From assembly GCA_001247695.2 (NCBI GenBank), contig LGRX02034669.1:17184-81183 (forward strand): a stretch of DNA of 64,000 bases. The letters run 5' to 3'. Below, one piece after another: positions 54,966 to 64,000 of the stretch. The DNA comes from Cymbomonas tetramitiformis (taxonomy: Eukaryota; Chlorophyta; Pyramimonadophyceae; Pyramimonadales; Pyramimonadaceae). The first letter of the stretch is position 1. Each line of letters begins with the position of its first letter. The notes beneath the pieces are model-generated. The model searched no databases. It was not told where the DNA came from and saw only the letters and a list, made by a program, of their open reading frames with translations. The position numbers and the translations under genes were made by a program.

Positions 54966-55395
54966 ACTGTATGATATTATAATATATCTCCGTGTAATAT
55001 GTCCTGCAGCGATACGTAAAATAAAACGCCAGCCGTGTCGACACTGGAAAAAAGCAGCCGGCAGTATCTCGGATAAGAAATCAACGCTGAGTTCCAACCT
55101 ACCTGTCATCTCATGTCGAGATTAAGAAAAACTCGACGCTACGCGTGACAAATATTGCAACCTCCAATAAGAAATTCACGACGCTAGAAACGAAAATCTG
55201 GGACCGTCAGATTAAGCGACCAGCGCTAGCGAAAATTTTACTTTTTCTTATAGACCGCGACTTACTGTAGGAGCGCACCACCGCATCGGGGTGCGACGAT
55301 GCTTGGAATCGGGGGAGTGAATTGCCTTAATTCTAGAAGCTGAGGAGTTGGGAGGCTGAGAGTGCGGGGCGAGGGGAGAAGGAAGGGCGTTGCAA

Positions 55396-55642
55396 TAGGA
55401 ACGCACTCCCAAGGGACTAGGTTGCTTCTCATTTCGGTTGCGTCGTTTATACCATGCGGAATTATATTTTTGCATGTTGTTTGGTCGCTTAGTTGCTTGG
55501 CATACTCTTCACAGATATCATCGGAGGGCTCGGATTTTCCTGAAACGCTTTTTTTTTCAGAAACTAGATGTCCATCTTCTTCATGCGCTTTCGCTTGTTG
55601 GCACCCTACGTCGTGTAGGGCGTATGTCATTTGTATAGTGGC
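55396..55642. other. Intergenic, no gene recognised
   Basis: Short ORFs on both strands have no recognisable features. Confidence 0.4.
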
Positions 55643-55644
55643 TA

Positions 55645-56281
55645 TTACCCTTCGGGTGGCTTAAGCCACCCTAATAGCGATTTAGGGTGGCTTAAGCCAC
55701 CTTAACGTTTTCAATTATTACGGGAGCTATCGGTACCGGAAGCTAGATTTTTTAAGCTCAAAATGACGGCGACATTGTTTTCTTTTAGACACTATGTGCA
55801 CTATTAGGCGAGCCCAAGTTCCCGGTGAGCAATTTTGGGAAGTATCCAAGAGGGTGCAACATTTAGTAAAATTTGAGCGATTTTCCCGGTTTTTGCATAC
55901 CCATGCTACTTCAACCGAGATTTTGAGGGTCAAGATGACCTCGGATCAAACTTTTGGCAAGACACTGCAGCGAAAGAGCAGCTCGAGATCTTGACAACAT
56001 AGGTCTCCAAATTTCGAAAGCGTCTTAGAGGAAGCCCCCGGTGAGCTAATTAGCTTAAGGTGGCTTAAGCCATCTTAAGGAAAATTGGGAAATACCCACC
56101 CTACTTCAACCGAGATTTTGAGGGTCAAGATGAACTCATATCAAACTTTTGATAAGACACTGCGGAAAGAGCAGCTCAAGATCTTGACGACATAGGTCTC
56201 CAAACTTTGAAAGCACCGCCGAAGAAGCCCCCATGAGCCCTTTAAGTTAAGGTGGCTTAAGCCACCTTAAGCTGCGGGTAA
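55645..56281. mobile_element. Palindrome-boxed MITE, 637 bp (GGTGGCTTAAGCCACC type)
   Basis: Ends ttaccc...gggtaa flanked by TA on both sides. Next to the ends lie perfect palindromes ggtggcttaagccacc (about 55655 and 55683 left; about 56252 right, plus a decayed one near 56056). The interior repeats gagattttgagggtcaagat and caagacactgc-type text twice (55915-55990, 56110-56180). Homologous in inverted orientation to 57100-57507. Confidence 0.75.
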
Positions 56282-56388
56282 TAGGCAATAGGTATTTCGC
56301 GCGCCATAATGACAATGGTTTTTAGTGATACTAATATCATGCTTCCGAGGAGAAAGGCGGTTGTGTGCGGTGTTTGTGTGTGAAAGTA

Positions 56389-56643
56389 TGCTGAAATCTG
56401 TATAGGCAGCCCTGACTGGGAGTCCCGGTCAGGCCCCTATGACAGATCCCTAGGACCAACAATGGATTGCTGACTGATATGTAGGTTCGTACTGTGACAC
56501 ACGCGGTGTCACGGGTAGGCTAGACTCCGAGACCGTCCGAGACCGTTCCGGGTATATCTAGCTTAGGGTTTATTTATCTTATACAGTTTATCCACACTGA
56601 GTAAGGGACTATCTGATATCTGGTGTACTAGGATATTCCGGTA
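56389..56643 (+). repeat. 5' LTR (family 1), copy B
   Basis: tgctgaaatctgtataggca to ctaggatattccggta. Near-identical to 59049-59294 downstream. Confidence 0.88.
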
Positions 56644-56846
56644 GGTCGTGGCCCCATCCACGCTTTTATTCCACTTGCTATCTTGGCCATGATTGGCTAA
56701 GCAGCCGCTTGAAGAGGTGGTGCGCACTTGCGCGTTTGGGTGCGACTAGGATTTGAGGCATGGCTTTGCGGTAGACGTCGCTTGCGGCTGCGAGTCATGG
56801 GCACCGCGCGTTGCTATTGCTCGGTTTTGGCAATGTTCATTGTATA

Positions 56847-57100
56847 TTACCCGCCACTAAGTTGGGTGCACCCAACCTAAGAACCCTTTTTCAAACGTCA
56901 ATAACTCCTCGAATATCGGACTTATAGTGCCAAAGCAAGGCTAGGCCATGGCCTACTATGTTCCCTTTGAACAATGGATATGCATTATACCTTTGTGATC
57001 GCAATCTGCGGGGTATAATGGGACCGTATCAATAGGGTATGTGATGAAATATTCCGGATTTCTCTTAGGTTGGGTGCACAATACCTAAGAACGCGGGTAA
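56847..57100. mobile_element. Palindrome-boxed MITE, 254 bp (TTGGGTGCACCCAA type)
   Basis: Ends ttacccgc...gcgggtaa flanked by TA on both sides (56845-56846, 57101-57102). Palindromic box agttgggtgcacccaacct next to the left end and a half-decayed ggttgggtgcacaatacc next to the right end. Nested in the LTR element. Confidence 0.75.
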
Positions 57101-57102
57101 TA

Positions 57103-57507
57103 TAAGGGACTCCCCGTGACACTCGAAGGTCCTTTGAAAATTCGGAGACCTATGTCGTCAAGTTCTCGAGTTGCTCTTTCTGCAGTGTCTTGTCAAAAGT
57201 TTCATCCGAGTTCATCTTGACCCTCAAAACCTCGGTTGAAGTAGCATGGGTAGGTAAAACCCCAAAATCACTTGGAAATTTTACAATTTTTCCTACCCCC
57301 TCGCATACTCCCCAAAATTGCTCACGGATAAGTTTGATTCGCTCAATAGTGTAGATGCGTGTGTAAAAGAGGACATCTTCCCCGTCATTTTGAGCTAATA
57401 AAAACCAGAATCCGGTACCGACAACTCCCAATAATCCCACCAAAGGGTAAGTTGGGTGCACCCAACCTAAATGGCTCTTAAGTTGGGCCCACCCAACCAG
57501 CGGGTAA
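57103..57507. mobile_element. Palindrome-boxed MITE fragment, inverted homologue of 55645-56281
   Basis: On the minus strand it reads ttacccgctggttgggtggg, a palindromic box, then ggtaccgga, gctcaaaatgacgg, gagcaattttgggga and caagacactgcag-type text in the same order as the 55.7-kb element. The boxes here are gttgggtgcacccaac (about 57452) and gttgggcccacccaac (about 57481), not ggtggcttaagccacc. Confidence 0.75.
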
Positions 57508-57719
57508 TAGACATCATTTGCGTTATTCTACCTGCGCTGATCCCGCTGGTTTACGTATTTTGGGCTGGTGCTCCGGACACCTTCGACCACATCGACATTT
57601 GCAAGTGCCCCACGCTCTTTTCGCCGCTCCGCACGTTTTGCCGTTACGTCTTCACTCCATTTCCGCCACAACACCCAAACGTGCTACCGCGCATCATCTT
57701 TTCTCTGGCTTTCAGAAGT

Positions 57720-59074
57720 ATGGCAGCATCTACACGAGCTCGCAAGCGCCTATTGAAGGATTCCGACTTGGACGCCTCGACACGGCTTATAGATGCGGTT
57801 CGGGACACCCCAACCGCTAGCACCCCGCCTGTGGTGCCCCCTGCTGCTTCCAGCAACGCCGACGCCGCTGTCGCGTTGCGGAAGCATCTTGTTGACCAAC
57901 ATGCCGCGGTCGACTTGGTCTACAAGGGGCGTTTACATCGGGCTTGGGCCAAGGGTATCCGCGAGGATATCCTTGGTTCCAAGAAACATCATTATCGTGG
58001 TACTGACGACGCGGACCGCCTCTCCGAGCTGGTGGTGCAGCTTCGTACCGAGTTTCAATCCGCTGGGCTGGATTTGGCTCCCTTTGACCTCGACGACCCC
58101 ACCTCGCTGGTTATCGAGAAGGTTAATGGGCTTCTCTACGACGTGTTGGCCCTCGTCGTGGAGCGCAACTCCGTGGCGGACACCTGGCTTCGCGGTACGG
58201 TCCGTGGCTGACCGAGATGGACGTCGCGCCCTTATCGACATTATCAAGGGGAGCGTGCCTGCCGCGCTACGTGAGAGCCACCAGCAGGAGCATGCGGCTC
58301 TACGTTATCCCGCAGCCCATCTTGGCTCGTGAGCAACGTCTGGTGCGGGATAACCGCGCTCCTGACTGGCAGCCCACCGACGCGACCCGCAAGCTGTCGC
58401 TCTACAACCGCCTCGACCCGATCTTCTACGCGGCGGTGAAGGTGCGGCACCCGCTTGCGGGTGACCTCGGCGGGGTCACTCTCCGCTCGCTTCAGGCCCT
58501 CGTCGTGGCTATCTTTCAGGCCTGGGCGCAGTCAGACGATGGGGTGGCAGTGCGAGAGAAGCAGACGTTGGGGGCGGGCGGTAAGCCCTCCGCGCTTATC
58601 ACGTCGTCTGAGTACGCGGTTCTCCTCGACGAGATCGCCGCATTGAAGGCGCTCGTGCGAGACAATCGTGCGGGCGCGGTCCAGCGACAGCAGCAGCCAC
58701 AACCGCGCGGTAAGCAGCATCCGCGAGGCCATCGGGTGGGTGTGCACACGGCACCGCCAGTGGGCTTCGACAGGGACAACATGAAGGCGAGGCCCCTTTG
58801 CCACCGTTGCCGCAAGGCGGGCAAAGGGGACGCCTATCACGCGTACCGCGACTGCCCTCTTGGTGGGCGCCAGCATTCGTCGGCCACGGCAGCGGCCTTT
58901 TGCATTCCTATTGAGGAGGAGGACGCGGAGGGCCTCCACACTCTGGCACTTCTGCAGGTCTTCCAGGAGGCTGCGGATGATGGTCCGGAGGCCTTCGCCC
59001 GTGCGGCGTCGGCTTACGGTCCTCCCGCTGTGCTTTCCGCGGGCGGGATTGGTGATCTGTATCGGCAACCCTGA
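57720..59074 (+). pseudogene. gag: Gag-like polyprotein, LTR family 1, copy B (frameshifted)
   Basis: ATG at 57720 (M-A-A-S-T-R-A-R-K-R-L-L-K-D). Frame 1 runs to a stop at 58211. Protein-like reading moves to a second frame (R-R-A-L-I-D-I-I-K-G-S-V) and then, near 58300, a third (L-V-R-D-N-R-A-P-D-W-Q-P-T), so two indels break the gene. The third frame aligns with copy A: K-L-S-L-Y-N-R-L-D-P, F-Q-A-W-A-Q, a Q/R linker, the knuckle-like C-(x)2-C-(x)9-H-(x)4-C (C-H-R-C...Y-H-A-Y-R-D-C) and G-G-R-Q-H. It continues into the 3' LTR and ends at 59074. It supplies the N-terminal part missing from copy A. Confidence 0.7.
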
Positions 59075-59294
59075 CTGACAGGCCCCTATGACAGATCCCT
59101 AGGACCAACACTGGATTGTTGATTGATCTGTAGGTTCGTACTGTGACACACGCGGTGTTACAGGTAGGCTAGACTCCGAGACCGTCCGAGACCGTTCCGG
59201 GTATATCTAGCTTAGGGTTTATTTATCTCTTATACAGTTTATCCACACTGAGTACGGGACTATCTGATATCTGGTGTACTAGGATATTCCGGTA
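59049..59294 (+). repeat. 3' LTR (family 1), copy B
   Basis: Starts gatctgtatcggcaaccctg; lacks 11 bases found near the start of the 5' copy; otherwise collinear through ggatattccggta. Confidence 0.88.
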
Positions 59295-59299
59295 AAGTA

Positions 59300-60069
59300 T
59301 TCTGAACACCCCGTATCGCGTCTGCCATGCCATAACGTCGGGGTGGCGGTGCGTCGCGGCACACGTGCGCGAATGCAGTCGAGTGGCGAACTGGCGAACT
59401 CGCGATGTCATCGTTATCGTTTGGCGGTCGTCAAATCGAAATTTCGTTGGTATCGATCGCCCGAGCGTTGGGATTCGAGCTTTGATTAGGTGTTTATGTA
59501 TCTATGTAAGTAACTAAGTAAGTAAGTAAGTCGAAGTAAGTAATTTGCCCGCGGGTTCGTCCTTATAAAGAGCAGGGGTGTGACACACACTTGCGGAGTG
59601 CGGACCGCAAGGCGCAGGCTGCGGTAGAAACAGTGACGTACCGACGTTCGCTCTCCCCAAGTTCAACACGGTGAAGCGAGCTTATTCACGTTCACTTCCG
59701 GATCGATCGAAAATCGATCCTGGCCTGTCAAGCGCCTCAAGCTCTCTCCTCGTTTCGTCGCCGCGCCGCTCAAGCCAGCTCTCCTCTCCTGGCGGAGCTG
59801 CTGAAGCGATTTTTCTATCACCTACTGTAGATGCTACAGTACTGTAGGAGGAGCACCCTGTGACGCTAGGCGGAGATTGTTTTTAGTAGCCTGGGGATGC
59901 TACTACAAATAATTAGTTAAATATCACATCGAAAGTCTGCAGTAGCCATATAAATGGCAATGACTCTTTTCGCAGCGGGATATCCAATGATATGGCCAGG
60001 ACCAAAGACGCTGGTGGTGGGACTGAGACGGGGGAAGTCCACACGTTCACAGCTCCACACGTGGACCAC
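59300..60069. other. Upstream flank of SAHH copy 2
   Basis: Contains a taag microsatellite (59505-59545) and the blocks cgcagcgggatat and agtccacacg shared with copy 1's promoter. No gene recognised. Confidence 0.5.
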
Positions 60070-60262
60070 TAGAGCTGCACAACTGAAACTGGTCCGTTTA
60101 TTTTTAACAGTGGCAATTTTCCGAATCCGACAGTCCATGTACGATTTCAGAGATCAAAATACGATGCATCCATTGTCGTTCCCCAGGAATCTCTTCGGAC
60201 CTTCCGATGTTCTCGATCTGAAAATATTGGACGGCTCAACTTTAGTTGGGCACCCCATCGTA
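60070..60262. mobile_element. hAT-type MITE, copy B (193 bp), in SAHH copy 2 upstream region
   Basis: Same family as 26298-26487 (tagagctgcacaactgaaac; ggctcaactttagttgggca). Flanked by tggaccac (60062-60069) and tggaccag (60263-60270), an 8-bp duplication with one change. Copy 1's flank (about 34720) has the single uninterrupted target acgtggaccagccgcg. It lies about 175 bases upstream of the ATG. Confidence 0.92.
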
Positions 60263-60435
60263 TGGACCAGCCGCGAAAAGAAAAACTCCGATCGCAATCG
60301 CAGCAGCATGGCGGGATGAGGACACTCGACGGAAACACGAATGTGAAAGTGTACAGAAAGCCTCACCGCAGGCTTCCTCCCTTACATAATCCAGCACTTT
60401 CAACACCCCTACAGTTCACCTGAAAATCATTAACC

Positions 60436-60515
60436 ATGGCTGCCGCATTGACTGTTGACAAGACCTCCACCGGCAATGAGTACAAAGTTAAGGACATGGC
60501 TCAGGCCGACTTCGG
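60436..60515 (+). CDS. SAHH: SAHH copy 2, exon 1
   Basis: ATG at 60436 (taaccATGGC context). M-A-A-A-L-T-V-D-K-T-S-T-G-N-E-Y. Donor CGG|GTAAAC. Confidence 0.93.
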
Positions 60516-60575
60516 GTAAACACGCCACCGCCGATTGATAAACTTGTCAGATTGCTAAACTTGTTAGTCTGTTGA

Positions 60576-61043
<468 letters not shown>

Positions 61044-61452
61044 TGATCTCAAAAATCGTCCTCCTGGGTATTCACAGCGATCTTATGTGACCGCCGCCTT
61101 TGAGCTGTTCGAAGTAACATGAGAGAAAGGGATACGTGAAGTAGCAGCAACTACAGTTAAAATACAGGAACTTATCGTATCCCCTGGTACATTCTCTCAG
61201 ATGTGAACTCGGCTGCGGACGCGAGTCGCTCTTGATTGTACATCGAACTTTGGCATAATTTGGCGATGCGAGGATCCGGTATCCCCTTTGTTTTTCGGCC
61301 GGTTTCGCCTTGTTGATGGGTTTGTAATAGTGGTGTTGAGCTTCTTTGCAAGATATTGTGGTGAAATATGTTTCCAACGCTCGTAGCAGTAACCCTCATT
61401 CAACCAAAGAATCACTGCGGCTGATAGCGGAAATGACTTTTGTGGGCGACAG

Positions 61453-62462
61453 AGGGTGTAAAGTACGAGGCCGAGTACGCCAAGAACAAGACTCTTCCTG
61501 ATCCCTCGACTACTGACAACGCTGAGTTCAAGCTTGTGCTTGGTCTGCTCAAGGAATCTATTCCCAAGTTCCCCACCCGTTACACTGACATCTCCAAGTC
61601 TTGCATGGGCGTGTCTGAGGAGACCACCACCGGTGTCAAGAGGTTGTACGAGATGTGCGCTGCTGGTACCCTCCTGTTCCCCGCTATTAACGTGAACGAC
61701 TCCGTGACCAAGTCCAAGTTCGACAATGTGTACGGTTGCCGTCACTCTCTTCCCGACGGTATTATGCGTGCTACCGATGTCATGATTGCAGGCAAGACTG
61801 CCTGGATCGGTGGTTTCGGTGACGTTGGCAAGGGTTCCGCTATGTCCATGAAGGCCGCTGGTGCTCGCTGCATCGTTTCCGAGATCGACCCTATCTGCGC
61901 CCTGCAGGCGTGCATGGACGGATACCAGATTATGCCGGTTGAGGACTGCCTGTCTTACGGTGACATCTTCATCACTACCACTGGTAACAAGGACATCCTC
62001 ATGGCGGATATGATGGCGAAGATGAAGAACAACGCCATTGTTGGTAACATTGGTCACTTCGATAACGAGATTGACATGATTGGTCTTGAAAACTACCCCG
62101 GCATCAAGCGTACACAAATTAAGCCCCAGTGCGACCGATGGGAGTTCCCTGACGGTCACGGTGTGATTGTTCTTGCTGAAGGCCGTCTGTTGAACTTGGG
62201 ATGCGCCACTGGTCACCCCAGCTTCGTTATGTCTTGCTCTTTCACCAACCAGTGCATTGCTCAGTTGGAGCTGTGGAAAGAGCGCGCCACTGGCAAGTAT
62301 GAGAAGAAGGTGTACGTTCTCCCCAAGCATCTGGATGAGATGGTCGCACGTCTTCACCTGGCTAAGCTCGGAGCCAAGCTCACCGAGCTCACCACTGACC
62401 AAGCCGCATACATTAACGTGCCGAAGGGCGGCCCCTACAAGCCTCTCCACTACCGCTATTAA
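61453..62462 (+). CDS. SAHH: SAHH copy 2, exon 3
   Basis: After acceptor gggcgacag. NAD-binding G-F-G-D-V-G-K-G at about residue 270; [27 protein letters not shown]-terminal [11 protein letters not shown] at 62460-62462. Confidence 0.95.
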
Positions 62463-63429
62463 ATGCACGTAGTTGGGTCAAAAGCGTAGCTAATCAATTG
62501 TGTTGTTAAACTCCTGTAAATAATGTAATTAAAACAAATATCCATTTAAAAGAACATGTTGGGAAACATGTTTGCAGTGGAAATGTAGGTTTCTGTGGTT
62601 TGAGCAACCTAGATTCGCGATGATTGAAAGTGAATGTTAAAACTAACAGCATAGCAAATTATAGGTGCATTACATATATGTACCAAATTTTGCAGTTCAC
62701 GGAGTGACTTGTGGGGATGTGTGTAGTTGAGCAGGATAGATTATAATTGCAACATACTTATATTTTTTATCACTATAATTTACTTCCAACATGCGGAAGG
62801 AATCGATTTGCACAGGAATGCATCTTATCATAAAAGTCATCTTGGCCTGTAGTACTTTAATGAACCGAAGTTCTGTGCGTGTTAGTTGTCGTAGACCTCA
62901 CATACCTTTTTAGCACAGAGGAAATCGGCCCGACATGTACCGTATGAAGTCGCAGGTGTAGGAGTCTACACCTTGACTTCTTCTCTTCTTTACGGTTTCG
63001 GACTTATACTATTCTACACTTATTAAACGACCGCACGAGGTATGATTACGTTAGGTCAACTACAAGACTTCGGTTTCGTAAATCTTAATAGTTATGCTTT
63101 TGCTTTCAAGTGTATGCTTTCAATACACAATATACAGCGGATACGGCTCTTTACTTTTATGTTACAATTCTCAGTTCAGTTCATCTCTCCGAAACGGGTT
63201 ACACTTAGAGTTCTTATACATTCAGGAACTCTTTCCATAACTCAACTGTACTGAGTACTCCGTACAACAGGCTAGGCACCTCACATCAACATCATTCTGA
63301 TCGGTCCTACTGTACTCCGTACTGAGTACTCTTGCGTTTTATACTTAGCCGTTTTTCTTGCTCTTGTGCTTGCCTCCTAGCACAACTCCCCCCCCCTTAG
63401 GGAAGGTCACGTCCACGCTGACCACGTCG
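62463..63429. other. 3' flank of SAHH copy 2, no gene recognised
   Basis: AT-rich. Contains permuted gtactgagtactccgtac motifs at about 63246 and 63313. Confidence 0.5.
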
Positions 63430-64000
63430 GACCAGTAAAGTTTTTATACAGATCTTCTACTGTTGCTCTGAATGATTATACAGGTCTCAGCCGCCTGTTG
63501 TCTGGGATGACATTACACTTCCCAAGACACACCGCAATAAGGAGATCGACCTCTTAAGCACAAGGGTCGGCCTCTCACCGGTCTGCCATCTGCACTACCA
63601 GGCTCCCCCAAGGCTCAAGGTCTCACATCCATTACCACGCTCAAGGTTTTAAACCTCCCAACACGGTACACTTACAGGGGATGACAATAGGTTTGCCAAT
63701 TACCTGACAGTTCTCGGGATGCCGGCCCGGAGGAAAGGTTTTAAGCCTTCACCGCCTCCTCGGAGTGCTAGAGCTTTTACCCAGATCTCCAACTGCTGCC
63801 CGGTCGTGCCAGGTCCGGAGCCAATGCTCTCGTGAAATGGATTATACAGATTTCCACCTGTTGCCTGGTCGCGCCGAGGCTAGAGCCACTGCTCACTTGG
63901 ATAGATTACCCAGGTTCTCACCTGCCGCTTGGTCATACCAAGGCTTAGAGCCACTGCTCAAATGGATTATACAGATTTCCACCTGTTGCCTGGCTGTGCC
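63430..64000. repeat. Degenerate tandem repeat, about 61-64 bp, runs off the edge
   Basis: Repeats of tggattatacagatttccac, ctgttgcctggtcg(c)gcc and aggctagagccactgctca, clearest from 63775 (copies near 63835, 63900, 63962) and more diverged back to about 63430. Confidence 0.75.

Larger units (their letters stand above)
50893..55267 (-). mobile_element. Pogo-like DNA transposon, 4375 bp, near-complete
   Basis: Perfect 24-base terminal inverted repeats starting cagtaagtcgcggtctataa (50893-50916 and 55244-55267). TA on both sides (50891-50892, 55268-55269), the Tc1/mariner/pogo target. A single two-exon transposase gene occupies the minus strand. Subterminal regions repeat an aagaaa(n)5-8 cgcta(g) motif several times at each end (for example 50933-50950, 50970-50987, 55130-55145, 55170-55185), likely transposase-binding sites. 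Confidence 0.93.
56389..59294 (+). mobile_element. Gag-only LTR retroelement (family 1), 2906 bp
   Basis: 5' LTR 56389-56643 (255 bp) and 3' LTR about 59049-59294 (11 bases shorter near its start). 5-bp target duplication aagta (56384-56388, 59295-59299). The interior holds two nested MITE-like insertions (56847-57507) and a broken gag that runs straight into the 3' LTR; pol is absent. The intact target duplication implies the deleted form itself transposed or that deletion occurred afterwards by LTR-edge recombination. Confidence 0.85.

Overview
This is nuclear DNA of a eukaryote, most likely a green alga of the prasinophyte/Pyramimonadales type. Genes are split by GT-AG introns. The S-adenosylhomocysteine hydrolase (SAHH) proteins are of the plant/green kind, and both are followed by a TGTAA element, the chlorophyte poly(A) signal. 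The first gene belongs to a beta-helix/Cys-rich/multi-pass membrane family known from prasinophytes. Most of the window is transposons and tandem repeats. The taxon is inferred.

Layout. (1) 23-12756, + strand: the 3' part of a large multi-exon gene. Eleven exons are supported and several exon phases join; the introns are packed with minisatellites. (2) 12.8-24.5 kb: AT-richer repeat territory with decayed minus-strand coding remnants (16.1-19.3 kb), a fold-back element (19.6 kb), an inverted-repeat insertion that seems to split an ORF (21.7-22.65 kb) and the 3' end of a probable non-LTR retroelement (23.1-23.8 kb). (3) 24545-29292: a CACTA-like transposon with ATT target duplication, CCCTACATTCTGGG termini, GAAGAC/GTCTTC subterminal arrays and DUF4216-like remnants. 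It carries a tRNA-like gene and an hAT MITE. (4) 29.4-32.1 kb: a tRNA-headed 139-bp tandem repeat in a large inverted repeat. (5) 32510-34553, - strand: SAHH copy 1, three exons, 485 aa. (6) 35.3-47.6 kb: a 1.1-kb hAT element with 8-bp TSD and HATC remnant, a block of satellites, a gag-only LTR retroelement (- strand), LTR fragments and two MITEs. (7) 48441-50295: a 1.86-kb non-autonomous LTR element with a half-tRNA-Met-like primer site. (8) 50893-55267: a complete pogo-like DNA transposon with perfect TIRs, TA target site and a two-exon transposase with one in-frame TGA. (9) 55.6-59.3 kb: MITE-like elements with paired palindromic boxes and a 2.9-kb gag-only LTR element with 5-bp TSD. (10) 60436-62462, + strand: SAHH copy 2, 485 aa, inverted relative to copy 1. 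(11) 62.5-64 kb: AT-rich flank, then a degenerate tandem repeat reaching the edge.

Only the two SAHH genes and the membrane-protein gene look like ordinary host genes. SAHH removes S-adenosylhomocysteine, the inhibitory by-product of methyltransferases. The two copies share exon lengths, splice phases and nearly all residues, but their introns have diverged, and copy 2 carries a MITE in its upstream region where copy 1 keeps the empty site. The rest is a layered record of mobile-element insertion: several insertions can be dated relative to one another because target duplications or empty sites are present in the same window.
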